From Alloactinosynnema sp. L-07 (lineage in GTDB: Bacteria; Actinomycetota; Actinomycetes; Mycobacteriales; Pseudonocardiaceae): a stretch of 64,000 nucleotides of DNA. This document shows, piece after piece, positions 19,305-28,866 of the stretch. The translations under genes and the position numbers were made by a program. The notes beneath the pieces are model-generated. The model ran no database searches. It was not told where the DNA came from and was given only the letters and a program-made list of their open reading frames with translations. Location: positions 930,001 through 994,000 of the forward strand of contig NZ_LN850107.1 in NCBI RefSeq assembly GCF_900070365.1. The letters run 5' to 3'. How positions within the stretch are numbered: position 1 is the first letter of the stretch; the number at the start of each line of letters is the position of its first letter.

Positions 19305-21470
19305 ATGACTGAGAACATGTTCAAGTGGGAGTCGGACGCGGACGGCATCGTCACGCTGACGATGGACGACCCTGGCCAGTCGGCCAACACGATGAACGAG
19401 ACCTTCCGCGTCTCGCTCGCCGCCACCGTCGACCGACTTGAGTCCGAAAAGGACTCGATCGCCGGCGTCGTGCTGACCTCGGCCAAGAAGACCTTCTTCG
19501 CGGGCGGCGACCTCAAGCTGATGGCGAAGGCGGGCCCGGCCGACGCGCAGGCGATCACCGACCAGTGCAACGGCATGAAGCGCGACTTCCGTCGCCTTGA
19601 GACCCTTGGCAAGCCGGTCGTGGCCGCCATCAACGGCGCCGCGCTCGGCGGCGGCCTGGAGCTGGCCCTGGCCACCCACCGCCGCATCGCACTCGACGTC
19701 AAGGGCAGCGAGATCGGCCTGCCCGAGGTGTCGCTCGGCCTGCTGCCCGGCGGCGGCGGCACCGTCCGCGTACCGCGCCTGATCGGCATCCAGAACGCGC
19801 TGCTCAACGTGCTGCTGCAGGGCCAGCGCAACAAGCCCGCCAAGGCCAAGGAGATCGGCCTGGTCGACGAGGTCGTCTCGACGCCGGAGGAGCTGATCTC
19901 GGCGGCCAAGGCGTGGATCAAGGCCAACCCGGCCGCCCAGCAGCCGTGGGACGTCAAGGGCTTCAAGATCCCCGGCGGCGCCCCGTCGCACCCGGCGTTC
20001 GCGGCGAACCTGCCCGCGTTCCCGGCGAACCTGCGCAAGCAGCTCAAGGGCGCCCCGATGCCCGCGCCGCGCAACATCCTCGCCACGGTCATCGAGGGCT
20101 GCCAGGTCGACATCGACACGGCGACCAAGATCGAGACGCAGTACTTCGTGGAGCTGGTGATCGGCCAGGTCTCGAAGAACATGACCAAGGCGTTCTTCTT
20201 CGACCTGCAGGCCATCAACAAGGGCAACAGCCGCCCCGACGGCCAGCCGCAATGGCAGGCCAAGAAGGTCGCCGTCCTCGGCGCCGGAATGATGGGCGCC
20301 GGTATCGCCTACTCCAGCGCGCGGGCCGGGATCGATGTCGTGCTCAAGGACGTCACCCTTGAGTCGGCCGAGAAGGGCAAGGCGTACTCGGAGAAGATCC
20401 TGGCCAAGGCGGTGTCGAGGGGCAAGCTGACCCAGGAGAAGGCCGACGAGGTCCTCGCCCGGATCAAGCCGACCGCCGACCCGGCCGACGTCGCGGGCGT
20501 GGACCTGGTCGTGGAGGCCGTGTTCGAGAGCCCCGAGCTCAAGAAGAAGGTCTTCAGCGAGATCGAGGACCTGGTCGCCCCCGACGCGCTCCTTGGCTCG
20601 AATACGTCGACCCTGCCGATCACGCTGCTGTCGGAGGGGGTGAAGCGGCAGGAGGACTTCATCGGCCTGCACTTCTTCTCCCCGGTCGACAAGATGCCGC
20701 TGCTGGAGATCGTCGTCGGCGAGAAGACCAGCGACGTCGCCCTGGCCAAGGCGTTTGACTACGCGCTGCAGATCAAGAAGACCCCGATCGTCGTCAACGA
20801 CAGCCGAGGCTTCTTCACCAGCCGGGTCATCGGAACGTTCATCAACGAGGCCGTGGCCCTGGTCGGCGAGGGCGTCGCGGCGTCCTCGATCGAGCAGGCA
20901 GGCCTGCAGGCGGGCTACCCGGCCGCGCCGCTGCAGCTGCTCGACGAGCTGACCTTCACCCTTCCGCGCAAGATCCGCGAGGAGACCAAGGCCGCCATCG
21001 TGGCGGCGGGCGGCACCTGGAATACCCACCCGTCCGAGGTCGTGCTGGACCGCCTGATCGACGAGTTCGACCGCAAGGGCCGGTCCTCGGGCGCGGGCTT
21101 CTACGAATACGACGACGAGGGCAAGCGAGTCGGCCTCTGGGCAGGCTTGGCCGACGCCTTCGCCGTCGAAGGCGTCGACGTGCCGCTGCGCGACATGCAG
21201 GAACGCATGCTGTTCGCCGAGGCCCTGGAAACCGTGAAGTGCTTCGACGAGGGCGTCCTGCGTACGATCCCGGACGCCAACATCGGGTCGATCTTCGGCA
21301 TCGGGTTCCCACCCTGGACCGGTGGTGTCATCCAGTACATCAACGGGTATGAGGGCGGCCTGGCAGGCTTCGTGGCCAGGTCCCGCGAGCTGGCCGACCG
21401 CTACGGCGCTCGGTTCACCCCGCCCGCCTCCCTGGTGGAGAAGGCCGAAAAGGGCGAGATCTACAAGTAA
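19305..21470 (+). CDS. fadB: Enoyl-CoA hydratase/3-hydroxyacyl-CoA dehydrogenase
   Basis: 721-residue bifunctional beta-oxidation enzyme. N-terminal crotonase domain (FAGGDLKLM oxyanion segment, AALGGGLELALATHRRIA, EVSLGLLPGGGG) to about residue 300. Then a Rossmann NAD domain (VLGAGMMGAGIAYS), the HFFSPVDKMPLLEIV segment and the C-terminal 3HCDH domain. ATG 19305 has GGAGAGA upstream. Forms an operon with the thiolase and ends before a strong hairpin. Confidence 0.95.
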   Translation: MTENMFKWESDADGIVTLTMDDPGQSANTMNETFRVSLAATVDRLESEKDSIAGVVLTSAKKTFFAGGDLKLMAKAGPADAQAITDQCNGMKRDFRRLETLGKPVVAAINGAALGGGLELALATHRRIALDVKGSEIGLPEVSLGLLPGGGGTVRVPRLIGIQNALLNVLLQGQRNKPAKAKEIGLVDEVVSTPEELISAAKAWIKANPAAQQPWDVKGFKIPGGAPSHPAFAANLPAFPANLRKQLKGAPMPAPRNILATVIEGCQVDIDTATKIETQYFVELVIGQVSKNMTKAFFFDLQAINKGNSRPDGQPQWQAKKVAVLGAGMMGAGIAYSSARAGIDVVLKDVTLESAEKGKAYSEKILAKAVSRGKLTQEKADEVLARIKPTADPADVAGVDLVVEAVFESPELKKKVFSEIEDLVAPDALLGSNTSTLPITLLSEGVKRQEDFIGLHFFSPVDKMPLLEIVVGEKTSDVALAKAFDYALQIKKTPIVVNDSRGFFTSRVIGTFINEAVALVGEGVAASSIEQAGLQAGYPAAPLQLLDELTFTLPRKIREETKAAIVAAGGTWNTHPSEVVLDRLIDEFDRKGRSSGAGFYEYDDEGKRVGLWAGLADAFAVEGVDVPLRDMQERMLFAEALETVKCFDEGVLRTIPDANIGSIFGIGFPPWTGGVIQYINGYEGGLAGFVARSRELADRYGARFTPPASLVEKAEKGEIYK

Positions 21471-21485
21471 GAACCAAGCAAGGCA

Positions 21486-21521
21486 GGAGAAGGGCGGTCC
21501 CACCAGGGGCCGCCCTTCTCC
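21486..21521 (+). terminator. Intrinsic terminator-like hairpin after fadB
   Basis: Perfect 12-bp inverted repeat GGAGAAGGGCGG (21486-21497) / CCGCCCTTCTCC (21510-21521) with a 12-base loop, 15 bases after the fadB stop. A clear U-tract is missing, as is common in actinobacteria. Confidence 0.7.
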
Positions 21522-21618
21522 CATTTCAAGGGAAGGGAGAGGGGGAGGAAGGACAGTGGGGAAGCGAGTGGGGAGGGTTGGTGATCCTCCGCCAACCCAA
21601 GGGGCCCAACAGAACGGT

Positions 21619-21753
21619 CTGTTTGGGTGGTTCGCCTTGATTCGGGGTAAATGGGCCTAAACGCGCGGTGCGGGTGAGGTTCCTTGAGCTCGCCTTTTGA
21701 CCCGCACAGGCCCATTTTCGGGGTCCCCGAATCAAGGCGAACCACCCAAACAG
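21619..21753. repeat. 135-bp nested palindrome
   Basis: Three nested inverted repeats: a perfect 29-bp outer pair (21619-21647 with 21725-21753), a 10-bp pair AAATGGGCCT/AGGCCCATTT (21649-21658 with 21708-21717) and an 8-bp pair GTGCGGGT/ACCCGCAC (21668-21675 with 21700-21707). The whole would fold into one long hairpin. No ORF inside explains it. It could be a MITE-like element, a recombination site or a structured RNA. Confidence 0.85.
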
Positions 21754-21770
21754 GCGCCTCCCGCCAAGCT

Positions 21771-21888
21771 GGCCGACGAGCACCGCCCGGCCGACGAGCA
21801 CCACCACACCGGCCGATGAAGCACCGCCAGCCAGCGACGAGCACCGCTAAGCCCGCCCGACGAAGCACCGCAGGCCCGGCAAGCACCC
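21771..21888. repeat. Degenerate GACGAGCACC direct repeats
   Basis: About six imperfect copies of GACGAGCACC begin near 21775, 21793, 21815, 21836, 21859 and 21878, spaced 18-23 bp. They precede the purine operon (start 22029) in an otherwise empty 21754-22028 stretch. They could be a tandem operator array or a slipped repeat; no regulator is adjacent. Confidence 0.4.
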
Positions 21889-22028
21889 CGGAAGCCTGCC
21901 CAGCGTCAGCCCGGAGAGATCGCGGCCCGCCATGATTCCTCCGATCCCCCGATTCTGCCGCCGGACGCAACCGAGTTTCCGCAGCTAGCCAACGCTGTAG
22001 GGGCCTCCAGCGACCACCTGACGACTGC

Positions 22029-22580
22029 ATGAATTCCCCGTTGTCAGTGGCCGCGAACAGCCGGCCGGTGTCTACTTGGCTGGTGCCCGGCGACTCATTC
22101 CTGTCCAGACTCAACGCCGCCGACTCCGAGGGGGCCATCGCCACGCTGCTTCCCTGTTGTGCGTCGCGGCGTTGGGCTGGGGAAATGGCGGACAACCGGC
22201 CCTACCGGGACCTCCACAGCCTGACCACCACCTCCACCGAGATCTTCGAGCGACTCGCCTGGGATGACGTGCGCGAGGCACTCGACGCCCACCCTCGGAT
22301 CGGTGAGCGAGCGGCGGGTCCGAGTCAGGAAGCGACCTGGTCGCGGGCCGAGCAGGCCGCCGCCCAGGGGGCCGATGATGAGCTGAAACAGGCCAACATC
22401 GACTACGAGGACCGCTTCGGCCACGTCTTCCTCATCTGTGCCACCGGCCTCGACGCGCCGACCATCCTCGCCGCCGCGCGCCGCAGGCTCGCCAACAACG
22501 AGGACACCGAGCGGGTCGAGGTCCGTGCGGAAATGCGCAAGATCGTGGCGATAAGACTCGCCAAGCTGGGGGACCGGTGA
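22029..22580 (+). CDS. OHCU decarboxylase (allantoin forming)
   Basis: 2-oxo-4-hydroxy-4-carboxy-5-ureidoimidazoline decarboxylase, the third urate-degradation step giving S-allantoin. Family features: FLSRLNAADSEGAIATLLPC near the N terminus, catalytic-region DAHPRIGE and FGHVFLICATG. With ATG 22029 it has 183 residues and an N-terminal tail about 20 residues longer than usual. In-frame GTG 22083 would give a more typical 165 residues, but neither start has a strong ribosome site. First gene of the purine operon; its stop overlaps the HIU hydrolase start (GTGA). Confidence 0.87.
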   Translation: MNSPLSVAANSRPVSTWLVPGDSFLSRLNAADSEGAIATLLPCCASRRWAGEMADNRPYRDLHSLTTTSTEIFERLAWDDVREALDAHPRIGERAAGPSQEATWSRAEQAAAQGADDELKQANIDYEDRFGHVFLICATGLDAPTILAAARRRLANNEDTERVEVRAEMRKIVAIRLAKLGDR

Positions 22581-22891
22581 CGACGCTGTCGACCCACATC
22601 CTCGACACCGGCACCGGCCGACCCGCCGCCGGTGTCGAGGTTCGCCACGACGTGCGCCGCGACGGCGACTGGCGGGAGATGGGCCGCGCGATCACCGACG
22701 CCGACGGGCGGATCTCCGGGTGGACGGCCGAGGAAGGCGAACACCGATTGGTCTTCGACACCGCGGGGTACTTCGGACAGACGGCGTTCTACCCGGAGGT
22801 CGTGGTGACCTTCCAGGTGCGAGACGACGGCCACCACCATGTCCCGCTGTTGATCAGCGGATTCGGGTACTCGACCTACCGGGGGAGCTGA
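22577..22891 (+). CDS. 5-hydroxyisourate hydrolase
   Basis: 104-residue transthyretin-like HIU hydrolase. N-terminal STHILDTGTGRPAAGV supplies the active-site His, and the C terminus ends with the family tetrapeptide YRGS. Converts the uricase product to OHCU. GTG start overlaps the decarboxylase stop by 4 bp; its TGA overlaps the uricase ATG by 1 bp (TGATG). Confidence 0.95.
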   Translation: MTTLSTHILDTGTGRPAAGVEVRHDVRRDGDWREMGRAITDADGRISGWTAEEGEHRLVFDTAGYFGQTAFYPEVVVTFQVRDDGHHHVPLLISGFGYSTYRGS

Positions 22892-23745
22892 TGGGGAGTC
22901 TGGAGCTCGGCGCCAACCAGTACGGGAAGGCCGAATGCAGGCTGGTCCGGGTCGACCGGGACACCGACACGCACGCCATCACCGACCTCAACGTCACCAC
23001 GACGCTGGCCGGTGACCTCGCCGCGACCCATCTGACCGGCGACAACAGCGGTGTGCTGCCCACCGATACGCAGAAGAACACCGTCTACGCCTTCGCACGG
23101 GACGGGGTGGGGGAGATCGAGGCCTTCGCGCTGCGGCTGGTGCGGCACTTCGTGACCGCCGCGCCGACCATCTCCCGCGCACGCGTGCGGATCGAGCAGT
23201 ACACCTGGGACCGGATGGGCGCCCACTCGTTCAGCCGCGGCGCGGGCACCCGGACCGCCACGGCGACCGCCGAGGGCGACCAGGCCTGGGTGGTGTCCGG
23301 CGTGTCCGACCTGGTCGTGCTCAACACCACCGGCTCGGAGTTCCACGGTTTCCCCCGCGACCGCTACACCACCCTCGCCGAGACCAGCGACCGCATCCTC
23401 GCCACCGCGGTCACCGCCGTCTGGCGCCACGCCGGTCCGGACCAAGACTGGGCGGTGTCGTTCGACGGCGCCAAACAACGTCTGCTGACAGCTTTCGCCG
23501 ACACACACAGCCTTTCCCTGCAACAGACCTTGCACGCCATGGGCGAACGCGTGCTCGACGGCGACGACACCCTGGCGGAGATCAAGCTGACGCTGCCCAA
23601 CAAACACCACTTCCTCGTCGACCTTGCCCCCTTCGGCCTGGACAACCCGGGCGAGGTGTTCTACGCCGCGGACCGTCCCTATGGGCTGATTGAGGGCACG
23701 GTTCGCCGCTCCGACGCCCCCGACGCCGGTCTGGCGTGGTGGTGA
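22891..23745 (+). CDS. Urate oxidase (uricase)
   Basis: 284-residue cofactor-free uricase, oxidising urate to 5-hydroxyisourate. Two T-fold halves are recognisable, with the catalytic Lys/Thr segment DTQKNTVYAFARDG near residue 60 and the second-half motif LPNKHHFLVDL. It sits between HIU hydrolase (1-bp overlap) and the xanthine dehydrogenase FAD subunit (4-bp overlap). Confidence 0.95.
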   Translation: MGSLELGANQYGKAECRLVRVDRDTDTHAITDLNVTTTLAGDLAATHLTGDNSGVLPTDTQKNTVYAFARDGVGEIEAFALRLVRHFVTAAPTISRARVRIEQYTWDRMGAHSFSRGAGTRTATATAEGDQAWVVSGVSDLVVLNTTGSEFHGFPRDRYTTLAETSDRILATAVTAVWRHAGPDQDWAVSFDGAKQRLLTAFADTHSLSLQQTLHAMGERVLDGDDTLAEIKLTLPNKHHFLVDLAPFGLDNPGEVFYAADRPYGLIEGTVRRSDAPDAGLAWW

Positions 23746-24605
23746 CCGTGGACTTCCTCCGACCGGCCACCCTCGCCGAAGCGTTGCGCGCCAAGGCCGA
23801 ACACCCTGGCGCCGCGCCGATCGCGGGTGGCACCGACGTCATGGTCGAGCTGAACTTCGACAAGCGCCGCCCCGAGGCCATCATCGACCTCACCGGCATC
23901 CCTGAACTGTCCATTTGGGAGCGACAGGACGACGTGATCCGGTTGGGCGCGGGGGTCTCCTACGCGCGGATCATCGCCGAGCTGGGTGACGAGCTGCCGG
24001 GTCTGGCGATGGCGTCGCGCACTGTCGGGTCGCCGCAGATCCGCAACCGCGGCACCGTCGGCGGCAACCTCGGCGCGGCCTCGCCCGCAGGCGACGCGCA
24101 CCCGCCGCTGCTGGCCTGCGGCGCCGAGATCGAGCTGGCCTCCGAGCGGGGGAGCAGAACCGTTCCCGCCGCCGAGTTCTTCACCGGCCCCAAGCGGTCC
24201 GTCCTGGCCGACGACGAGCTGATCGTCGCCGCGCGCGTGCCGGTCGCCACGGGACCGCAGCAGTTCGCCAAGGTCGGCACCCGCAACGCGATGGTGATCG
24301 CGGTCTGCTCGTTCGGCCTGGCGCTGCACCCCGTGCGACGGGCCGTCGGCACCGGGATCGGCTCGGCCGGGCCGACCCCGCTGCGGGCGACCGACGCGGA
24401 GGAGTATCTCGCCGACGAGGCGGACTGGGATTCGCGCGACCCCCTGTCCGACACCGTGCTGCGCCGGTTCGGCGAGCTGGTCGGGCAGGCCGCGCGGCCG
24501 ATCGACGACGTGCGGGGCACCGCGGCGTACCGGCGGCACGCGTTGGGCGTGTTGGGGCGGCGGACGCTGGCGTGGGCGTGGACGCAGTATCAAGCGGGGA
24601 GCTGA
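23742..24605 (+). CDS. Xanthine dehydrogenase FAD-binding subunit
   Basis: 287-residue CoxM/XdhB-type FAD subunit. FAD motifs APIAGGTDVMVELN and TVGSPQIRNRGTVGGNLG are intact, followed by the CO-dehydrogenase flavoprotein C-terminal domain. I use GTG 23742 because it overlaps the uricase TGA (GTGA); two further in-frame GTG codons lie just upstream. Passes electrons from the 2Fe-2S subunit to NAD. Confidence 0.93.
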   Translation: MTVDFLRPATLAEALRAKAEHPGAAPIAGGTDVMVELNFDKRRPEAIIDLTGIPELSIWERQDDVIRLGAGVSYARIIAELGDELPGLAMASRTVGSPQIRNRGTVGGNLGAASPAGDAHPPLLACGAEIELASERGSRTVPAAEFFTGPKRSVLADDELIVAARVPVATGPQQFAKVGTRNAMVIAVCSFGLALHPVRRAVGTGIGSAGPTPLRATDAEEYLADEADWDSRDPLSDTVLRRFGELVGQAARPIDDVRGTAAYRRHALGVLGRRTLAWAWTQYQAGS

Positions 24606-24610
24606 TAGCG

Positions 24611-25084
24611 ATGCGGGTGAGTGTGGAGGTCAACGGCGAGCAGCGCGACGCCGACGACGTGTGGGAAGGCGAGAGCCTGCTGTACGTGCTGCGGGAGCGG
24701 CTGGGCCTGCCCGGCTCGAAGAACGCGTGCGAGCAGGGTGAGTGCGGCTCGTGCACGGTCTTCCTCGACGACGTCGCGGTCTGCGCGTGCCTGGTCGCGG
24801 CGGGTCAGGCGCACGGGCGTCGCGTGCGCACCGTCGAAGGGCTGGCGGGCGCGGATGAGTTGGACCCCGTGCAGCAGGCCTACGTCGAAACGGGCGCGGT
24901 GCAGTGCGGCTTCTGCACGCCCGGCCTGATCGTGGCCACCCATGACCTCATCCAGCGCGTCCCGTCGCCCACCGACGCGGAGATCCGCGAGTCGCTTGCC
25001 GGGAACCTCTGCCGCTGCACCGGATACGAGAAGATCCTCGACGCGGTGCGGCTGGCTGCGTCCAGAATGGAGGGTTCCTCGTGA
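24611..25084 (+). CDS. Xanthine dehydrogenase 2Fe-2S subunit
   Basis: 157-residue small subunit with two 2Fe-2S clusters: [14 protein letters not shown] near residue 39 (plant-type), then CGFCTPGL and [10 protein letters not shown] in the helical domain. ATG 24611 follows the FAD-subunit stop by 5 bases; its stop overlaps the deaminase GTG. Confidence 0.95.
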   Translation: MRVSVEVNGEQRDADDVWEGESLLYVLRERLGLPGSKNACEQGECGSCTVFLDDVAVCACLVAAGQAHGRRVRTVEGLAGADELDPVQQAYVETGAVQCGFCTPGLIVATHDLIQRVPSPTDAEIRESLAGNLCRCTGYEKILDAVRLAASRMEGSS

Positions 25085-26445
25085 GGACCGTCATCGATGG
25101 CGCCGCGATAGCCACCGTCGACGCCGCGGGCACCGAACACACCGACGGATACGTGGTCGTCAACGGCGGCCTGATCGAGTCGGTCGGCGCCGGACCCGCC
25201 CCGGCCGACCTGCCCGCCGACCACCGGGTCGACGGGCGCGGCTGCCTGGTCACCCCAGGGTTCGTCAACACCCACCACCATCTGTACCAGTGGGCCACGC
25301 GCGGCATGGCCCAGCAGTCGGACCTGTTCGACTGGCTGGTGCGCCTCTACCCGGTGTGGGCGGGGCTCGATGAGGAGATCACCCGCGCGGCCGCCGCGGC
25401 GGGACTGGTTCGCTTGGCGCGCACGGGATGCACGACCGCGGCCGACCACCACTACATCTTCCCGAGCGGTGTCGGCGACCTGCTCGGCGCCACCGTCGAC
25501 GCGGCCCAGACCGTCGGCATCCGCCTGCACGCGGTACGCGGCTCGATGGACCGCGGCACCTCCGCGGGCGGGCTGCCGCCGGACTCGCTGGTCGAGGACA
25601 CCGCCGCCGCGCTCGACGGCACCGGCGAGGCGATCGCCCGCTGGCACGACGCCTCGCGCGGGTCGTTCATCCGGATCGCGGTCGGGCCGTGCTCGCCGTT
25701 CTCGGTCAGCGCGGACCTGATGTCCGGGGCGGCCGAGGTGGCGCGGGCGGCGGGCGTGCGGATGCACACCCACCTCGCCGAGACGGTCGAGGAAGAGAAG
25801 CAGTGCCTGGCCGAGTACGCGTGCACGCCGGTCGAGTACGCCGAGCGGCTGGGCTGGATCGGCCCGGACGTGTGGCTGGCCCACGGCGTGCACCTGTCCG
25901 ACGGCGCGATCCGCACACTCGGGTCGAGCCGGACCGGCATCGCGCACTGCCCCACGTCGAACTCGCGGCTCGGCGCGGGCATCGCCAGGGTCGCCGACAT
26001 GCTGGCCGCGGGTGTTCCGGTCGGTCTCGGCGCGGACGGCGCGGCGTCCAATGAGGACGGTGGATTGGGCGGGGAACTGCGTCAGGCCATGTATCTGGCC
26101 CGGCTGCGTGACGGCGCGGGCGCGCTCGACGCCCGGCGCGCGCTGTGGCTGGCGACCATGGGTGGCGCGGCATGCCTTGGCAGACAAGAGGAATTGGGCT
26201 CGCTGGAGCCGGGCAAGCTCGCCGACGTCGCGGTCTGGCGGCTGACCGGCGTCGAGCACGCGGGCATCGCCGATCCCGTGGCCGCCTTGGTGTTCGGGGC
26301 GCTGCCGCCGCTGGCGCTGCTGCTCGCGGGCGGGCACGCGGTGATCGAGGACGACGAGTCGTGCCTGGTCACCGAGTCCGACGTCGCGCGCGATCTCAAT
26401 GTCGCGAGTCAGCGGCTGGCGCGCAAGGCGGGGATGCTGCGATGA
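25081..26445 (+). CDS. 8-oxoguanine deaminase-type amidohydrolase
   Basis: 454-residue zinc amidohydrolase of the 8-oxoguanine deaminase/AtzA-TrzA group. Metal and substrate residues: NTHHHLYQW (HxH, about residue 62), [21 protein letters not shown] and the catalytic Asp in [10 protein letters not shown]. Would feed 8-oxoguanine (to urate) or related purines into the pathway. It lies between two xanthine dehydrogenase subunit genes with 4-bp overlaps on both sides, so expression is tightly coupled. Confidence 0.88.
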   Translation: MRTVIDGAAIATVDAAGTEHTDGYVVVNGGLIESVGAGPAPADLPADHRVDGRGCLVTPGFVNTHHHLYQWATRGMAQQSDLFDWLVRLYPVWAGLDEEITRAAAAAGLVRLARTGCTTAADHHYIFPSGVGDLLGATVDAAQTVGIRLHAVRGSMDRGTSAGGLPPDSLVEDTAAALDGTGEAIARWHDASRGSFIRIAVGPCSPFSVSADLMSGAAEVARAAGVRMHTHLAETVEEEKQCLAEYACTPVEYAERLGWIGPDVWLAHGVHLSDGAIRTLGSSRTGIAHCPTSNSRLGAGIARVADMLAAGVPVGLGADGAASNEDGGLGGELRQAMYLARLRDGAGALDARRALWLATMGGAACLGRQEELGSLEPGKLADVAVWRLTGVEHAGIADPVAALVFGALPPLALLLAGGHAVIEDDESCLVTESDVARDLNVASQRLARKAGMLR

Positions 26446-28646
26446 CGCGCTCGGCGGTGGAGACCCGCGGCGGTGTCGGCCAGAGCCCGACCCGGCCCGA
26501 CGGCGGCCTGAAGGTCAAGGGCGAGTTCGCCTACTCGTCGGACCTGTTCGCCGACGAGATGCTGTGGGGCGCGACGCTGCGCAGCCCGCACCCGTACGCC
26601 CGGATCAAGCTGATCGGCGTCGGTGGCGCGCTGCGGATCCCCGGTGTGCACGCGGTGCTGACCCACGCCGACGTGCCGGGCCGCAACCGCTTCGGCCTCG
26701 AATTCCCGGACCAGCCGGTCCTCGCCGAGGATGTCGTGCGCTACCAGGGCGAACCAGTCGCGATCGTGGCCGCCGACCACCCCGAGACCGCCCGCCGCGC
26801 CGCCGCGGCCATCGAGGTCGAGTACGAGGTCCTCGACCCGGTCACCGACCCCGCCGCGGCGCTGCGGCCGGACTCGGCGGTCCTGCACCCGGCGCACGAG
26901 ACCGGCAACGTGGTGCGGCACGTGCGGATCCGCCGCGGCGAACAGGGCCTGCGCGCGCCGGTCGTGGTCACCGGCGAGTACACCGTCGGCATGCAGGACC
27001 AGGCCTTCCTCGGCCCGGAGTCCGGGCTCGCGGTGCCCGCCGATGACGGCGGGATCGACCTGTTCGTGGCCACCCAGTGGCTGCACGTCGACCAGTCGCA
27101 GGTCGCCGAGTCGCTCGGGCTGCCCCCGGAGAAGGTGCGGATCACCCTGGCGGGCGTCGGCGGCGCGTTCGGCGCGCGCGAGGACCTGTCCATGCAGGTC
27201 CACGCGTCGATGCTGGCACTGCACACGGGCAAGCCGGTGAAGATGGTCTACGGGCGCGAGGAGTCGTTCTTCGGGCACGTCCACCGGCACCCGGCGGTGC
27301 TGACCTACGAGCATGGCGCCACCGAGGACGGCAGGCTGCTCTACGTCAGCGCCCGAGTCCTGTTCGACGGCGGCGCCTACGCGTCGAGCACCACCGCCGT
27401 GGTCGCCAACGCGGCCACCCTGGGCGTCGGGCCCTACGAGGTACCGTCCGTCCACATCGACTGCTACGGCGTCTACACCAACAACCCGCCCTGCGGCGCC
27501 ATGCGCGGATTCGGCGCGGTGCAAGCATGTTTCGCCTATGAGTCCCAAATGGACAAACTGGCCGAGGCGGTCGGAATGGACCCGGTCGCGCTGCGCGTGC
27601 TCAACGCCGTCAGCGAGGGCTCGACGATGCCGACCGGCCAGGTGATCGACTCGGCCGCGCCGGTCGCCGAACTGCTCGAACTCGTCCGGTCCAAGCCCAT
27701 GCCCGCTCCCGCCGCCGACGACCTGCGCGAGATGCCCGGCGGCGTGTCGAACACGACCCACGGCGAAGGCGTCGTGCGCGGCGTCGGCTATGGGATCGGG
27801 ATCAAGAACGTCGGCTTCTCCGAGGGTTTCGACGACTACTCGACCGCGCGGGTTCGGCTGGAGGTCGTGGCGGGCGAGCCGGTCGTCTCGGTGCACACCG
27901 CCGCCGCCGAGGTCGGCCAAGGCCTGGTGACCCTCCAAGCTCAGATCGCGCGGACCGAACTGGGCGTGGAGAAAGTGACCGTGCTGCCCGCCGACACCAG
28001 CGTCGGCAGCGCCGGATCCAGCTCGGCCTCCCGCCAGAGCTACGTCACCGGCGGCGCGGTCCAGGCCGCCTGCCAGGCCGTGCGCGCGTCCCTGGACGAA
28101 CTCGGCCACGGCGACATCGTCAGTGTCCTTGGCGACCGCGTCATCGAGCACACCGTCGAGTGGCGCCACCGCCCGACGCAGCCGCTCGACTCGCACGGGC
28201 AGGGCACCGCACACGTCCAGTACGCCTTCGCCGCCCATCGGGCCGTGGTGGACGTCGACGTCGAACTCGGCCTGGTGCGCGTGGTCGAACTGGCGTGCGC
28301 GCAAGACGTGGGGAAGGCGATGAACCCGCAGGCCGTGCTCGGCCAGATCCAAGGCGGGTCGGCGCAGGGGCTGGGACTGGCGGTGATGGAGGAGATCCAG
28401 GTGGTGGACGGCAAGGTCCGCAACCCGTCCTTCACCGACTACCTGATCCCCACGATCCTCGACATGCCCCCGATGCCGATCGACGTCCTCGAACTGGCCG
28501 ACCCCCACGCGCCTTACGGCTTGCGTGGCGTCGGCGAACCACCGACCATCTCCGCGACCCCCGCCATCGTCGCGGCGATCCGAGCGGCGACCGGCCTGGC
28601 GCTGACCAGGATCCCAGTGCGTCCGGAGCACATCACCGGCACCTGA
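26442..28646 (+). CDS. Xanthine dehydrogenase molybdenum-cofactor subunit
   Basis: 734-residue molybdopterin subunit, the site of hypoxanthine/xanthine hydroxylation. [27 protein letters not shown] and the C-terminal [10 protein letters not shown], with the presumed catalytic Glu, are present. ATG overlaps the deaminase stop (ATGA). Last gene of the operon; the stop is followed by a small GGGACC/GGTCCC hairpin. Confidence 0.94.
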   Translation: MTRSAVETRGGVGQSPTRPDGGLKVKGEFAYSSDLFADEMLWGATLRSPHPYARIKLIGVGGALRIPGVHAVLTHADVPGRNRFGLEFPDQPVLAEDVVRYQGEPVAIVAADHPETARRAAAAIEVEYEVLDPVTDPAAALRPDSAVLHPAHETGNVVRHVRIRRGEQGLRAPVVVTGEYTVGMQDQAFLGPESGLAVPADDGGIDLFVATQWLHVDQSQVAESLGLPPEKVRITLAGVGGAFGAREDLSMQVHASMLALHTGKPVKMVYGREESFFGHVHRHPAVLTYEHGATEDGRLLYVSARVLFDGGAYASSTTAVVANAATLGVGPYEVPSVHIDCYGVYTNNPPCGAMRGFGAVQACFAYESQMDKLAEAVGMDPVALRVLNAVSEGSTMPTGQVIDSAAPVAELLELVRSKPMPAPAADDLREMPGGVSNTTHGEGVVRGVGYGIGIKNVGFSEGFDDYSTARVRLEVVAGEPVVSVHTAAAEVGQGLVTLQAQIARTELGVEKVTVLPADTSVGSAGSSSASRQSYVTGGAVQAACQAVRASLDELGHGDIVSVLGDRVIEHTVEWRHRPTQPLDSHGQGTAHVQYAFAAHRAVVDVDVELGLVRVVELACAQDVGKAMNPQAVLGQIQGGSAQGLGLAVMEEIQVVDGKVRNPSFTDYLIPTILDMPPMPIDVLELADPHAPYGLRGVGEPPTISATPAIVAAIRAATGLALTRIPVRPEHITGT

Positions 28647-28658
28647 ACCCGCCCCAGA

Positions 28659-28796
28659 GGGACCGCAGGTCCCTGCATTTCCCCCTGCACCCTCGTCCTG
28701 GCAATCCCTTATCCGGAAACAGCGATGTCAATGGTCAGCTCCGCTGATCGCGCAGCGACGCCGCAGGCGCCATTGACATCGCTGTTTCCGGATAAG
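28659..28796. repeat. Structured repeat element, copy A
   Basis: Left part 28659-28702 holds a GGGACC/GGTCCC hairpin and ends with GCACCCTCGTCCTGGC. It is a 42/44 match to the reverse complement of 54433-54476 in copy B. Next comes a perfect 27-bp inverted repeat (28708-28734 with 28770-28796) enclosing a 35-base loop. The loop carries a small TCAGC/GCTGA hairpin and the segment GATCGCGCAGCGACGCCGCA. A weak match to the terminal repeat follows near 28806-28818. Located after the purine operon. No ORF. Confidence 0.85.
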
Positions 28797-28866
28797 ACGC
28801 TGAAAAACGAGGGAGCGCCCCCAGCACTCGAAGCACGAACGAGCCCACTCAACCTGAGAGATCAAG

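Noticed and set aside
28659..28820. Prophage or integrative-element attachment site
   Set aside because: No integrase, tRNA gene or phage genes adjacent; the conserved-loop hairpin is a better description.
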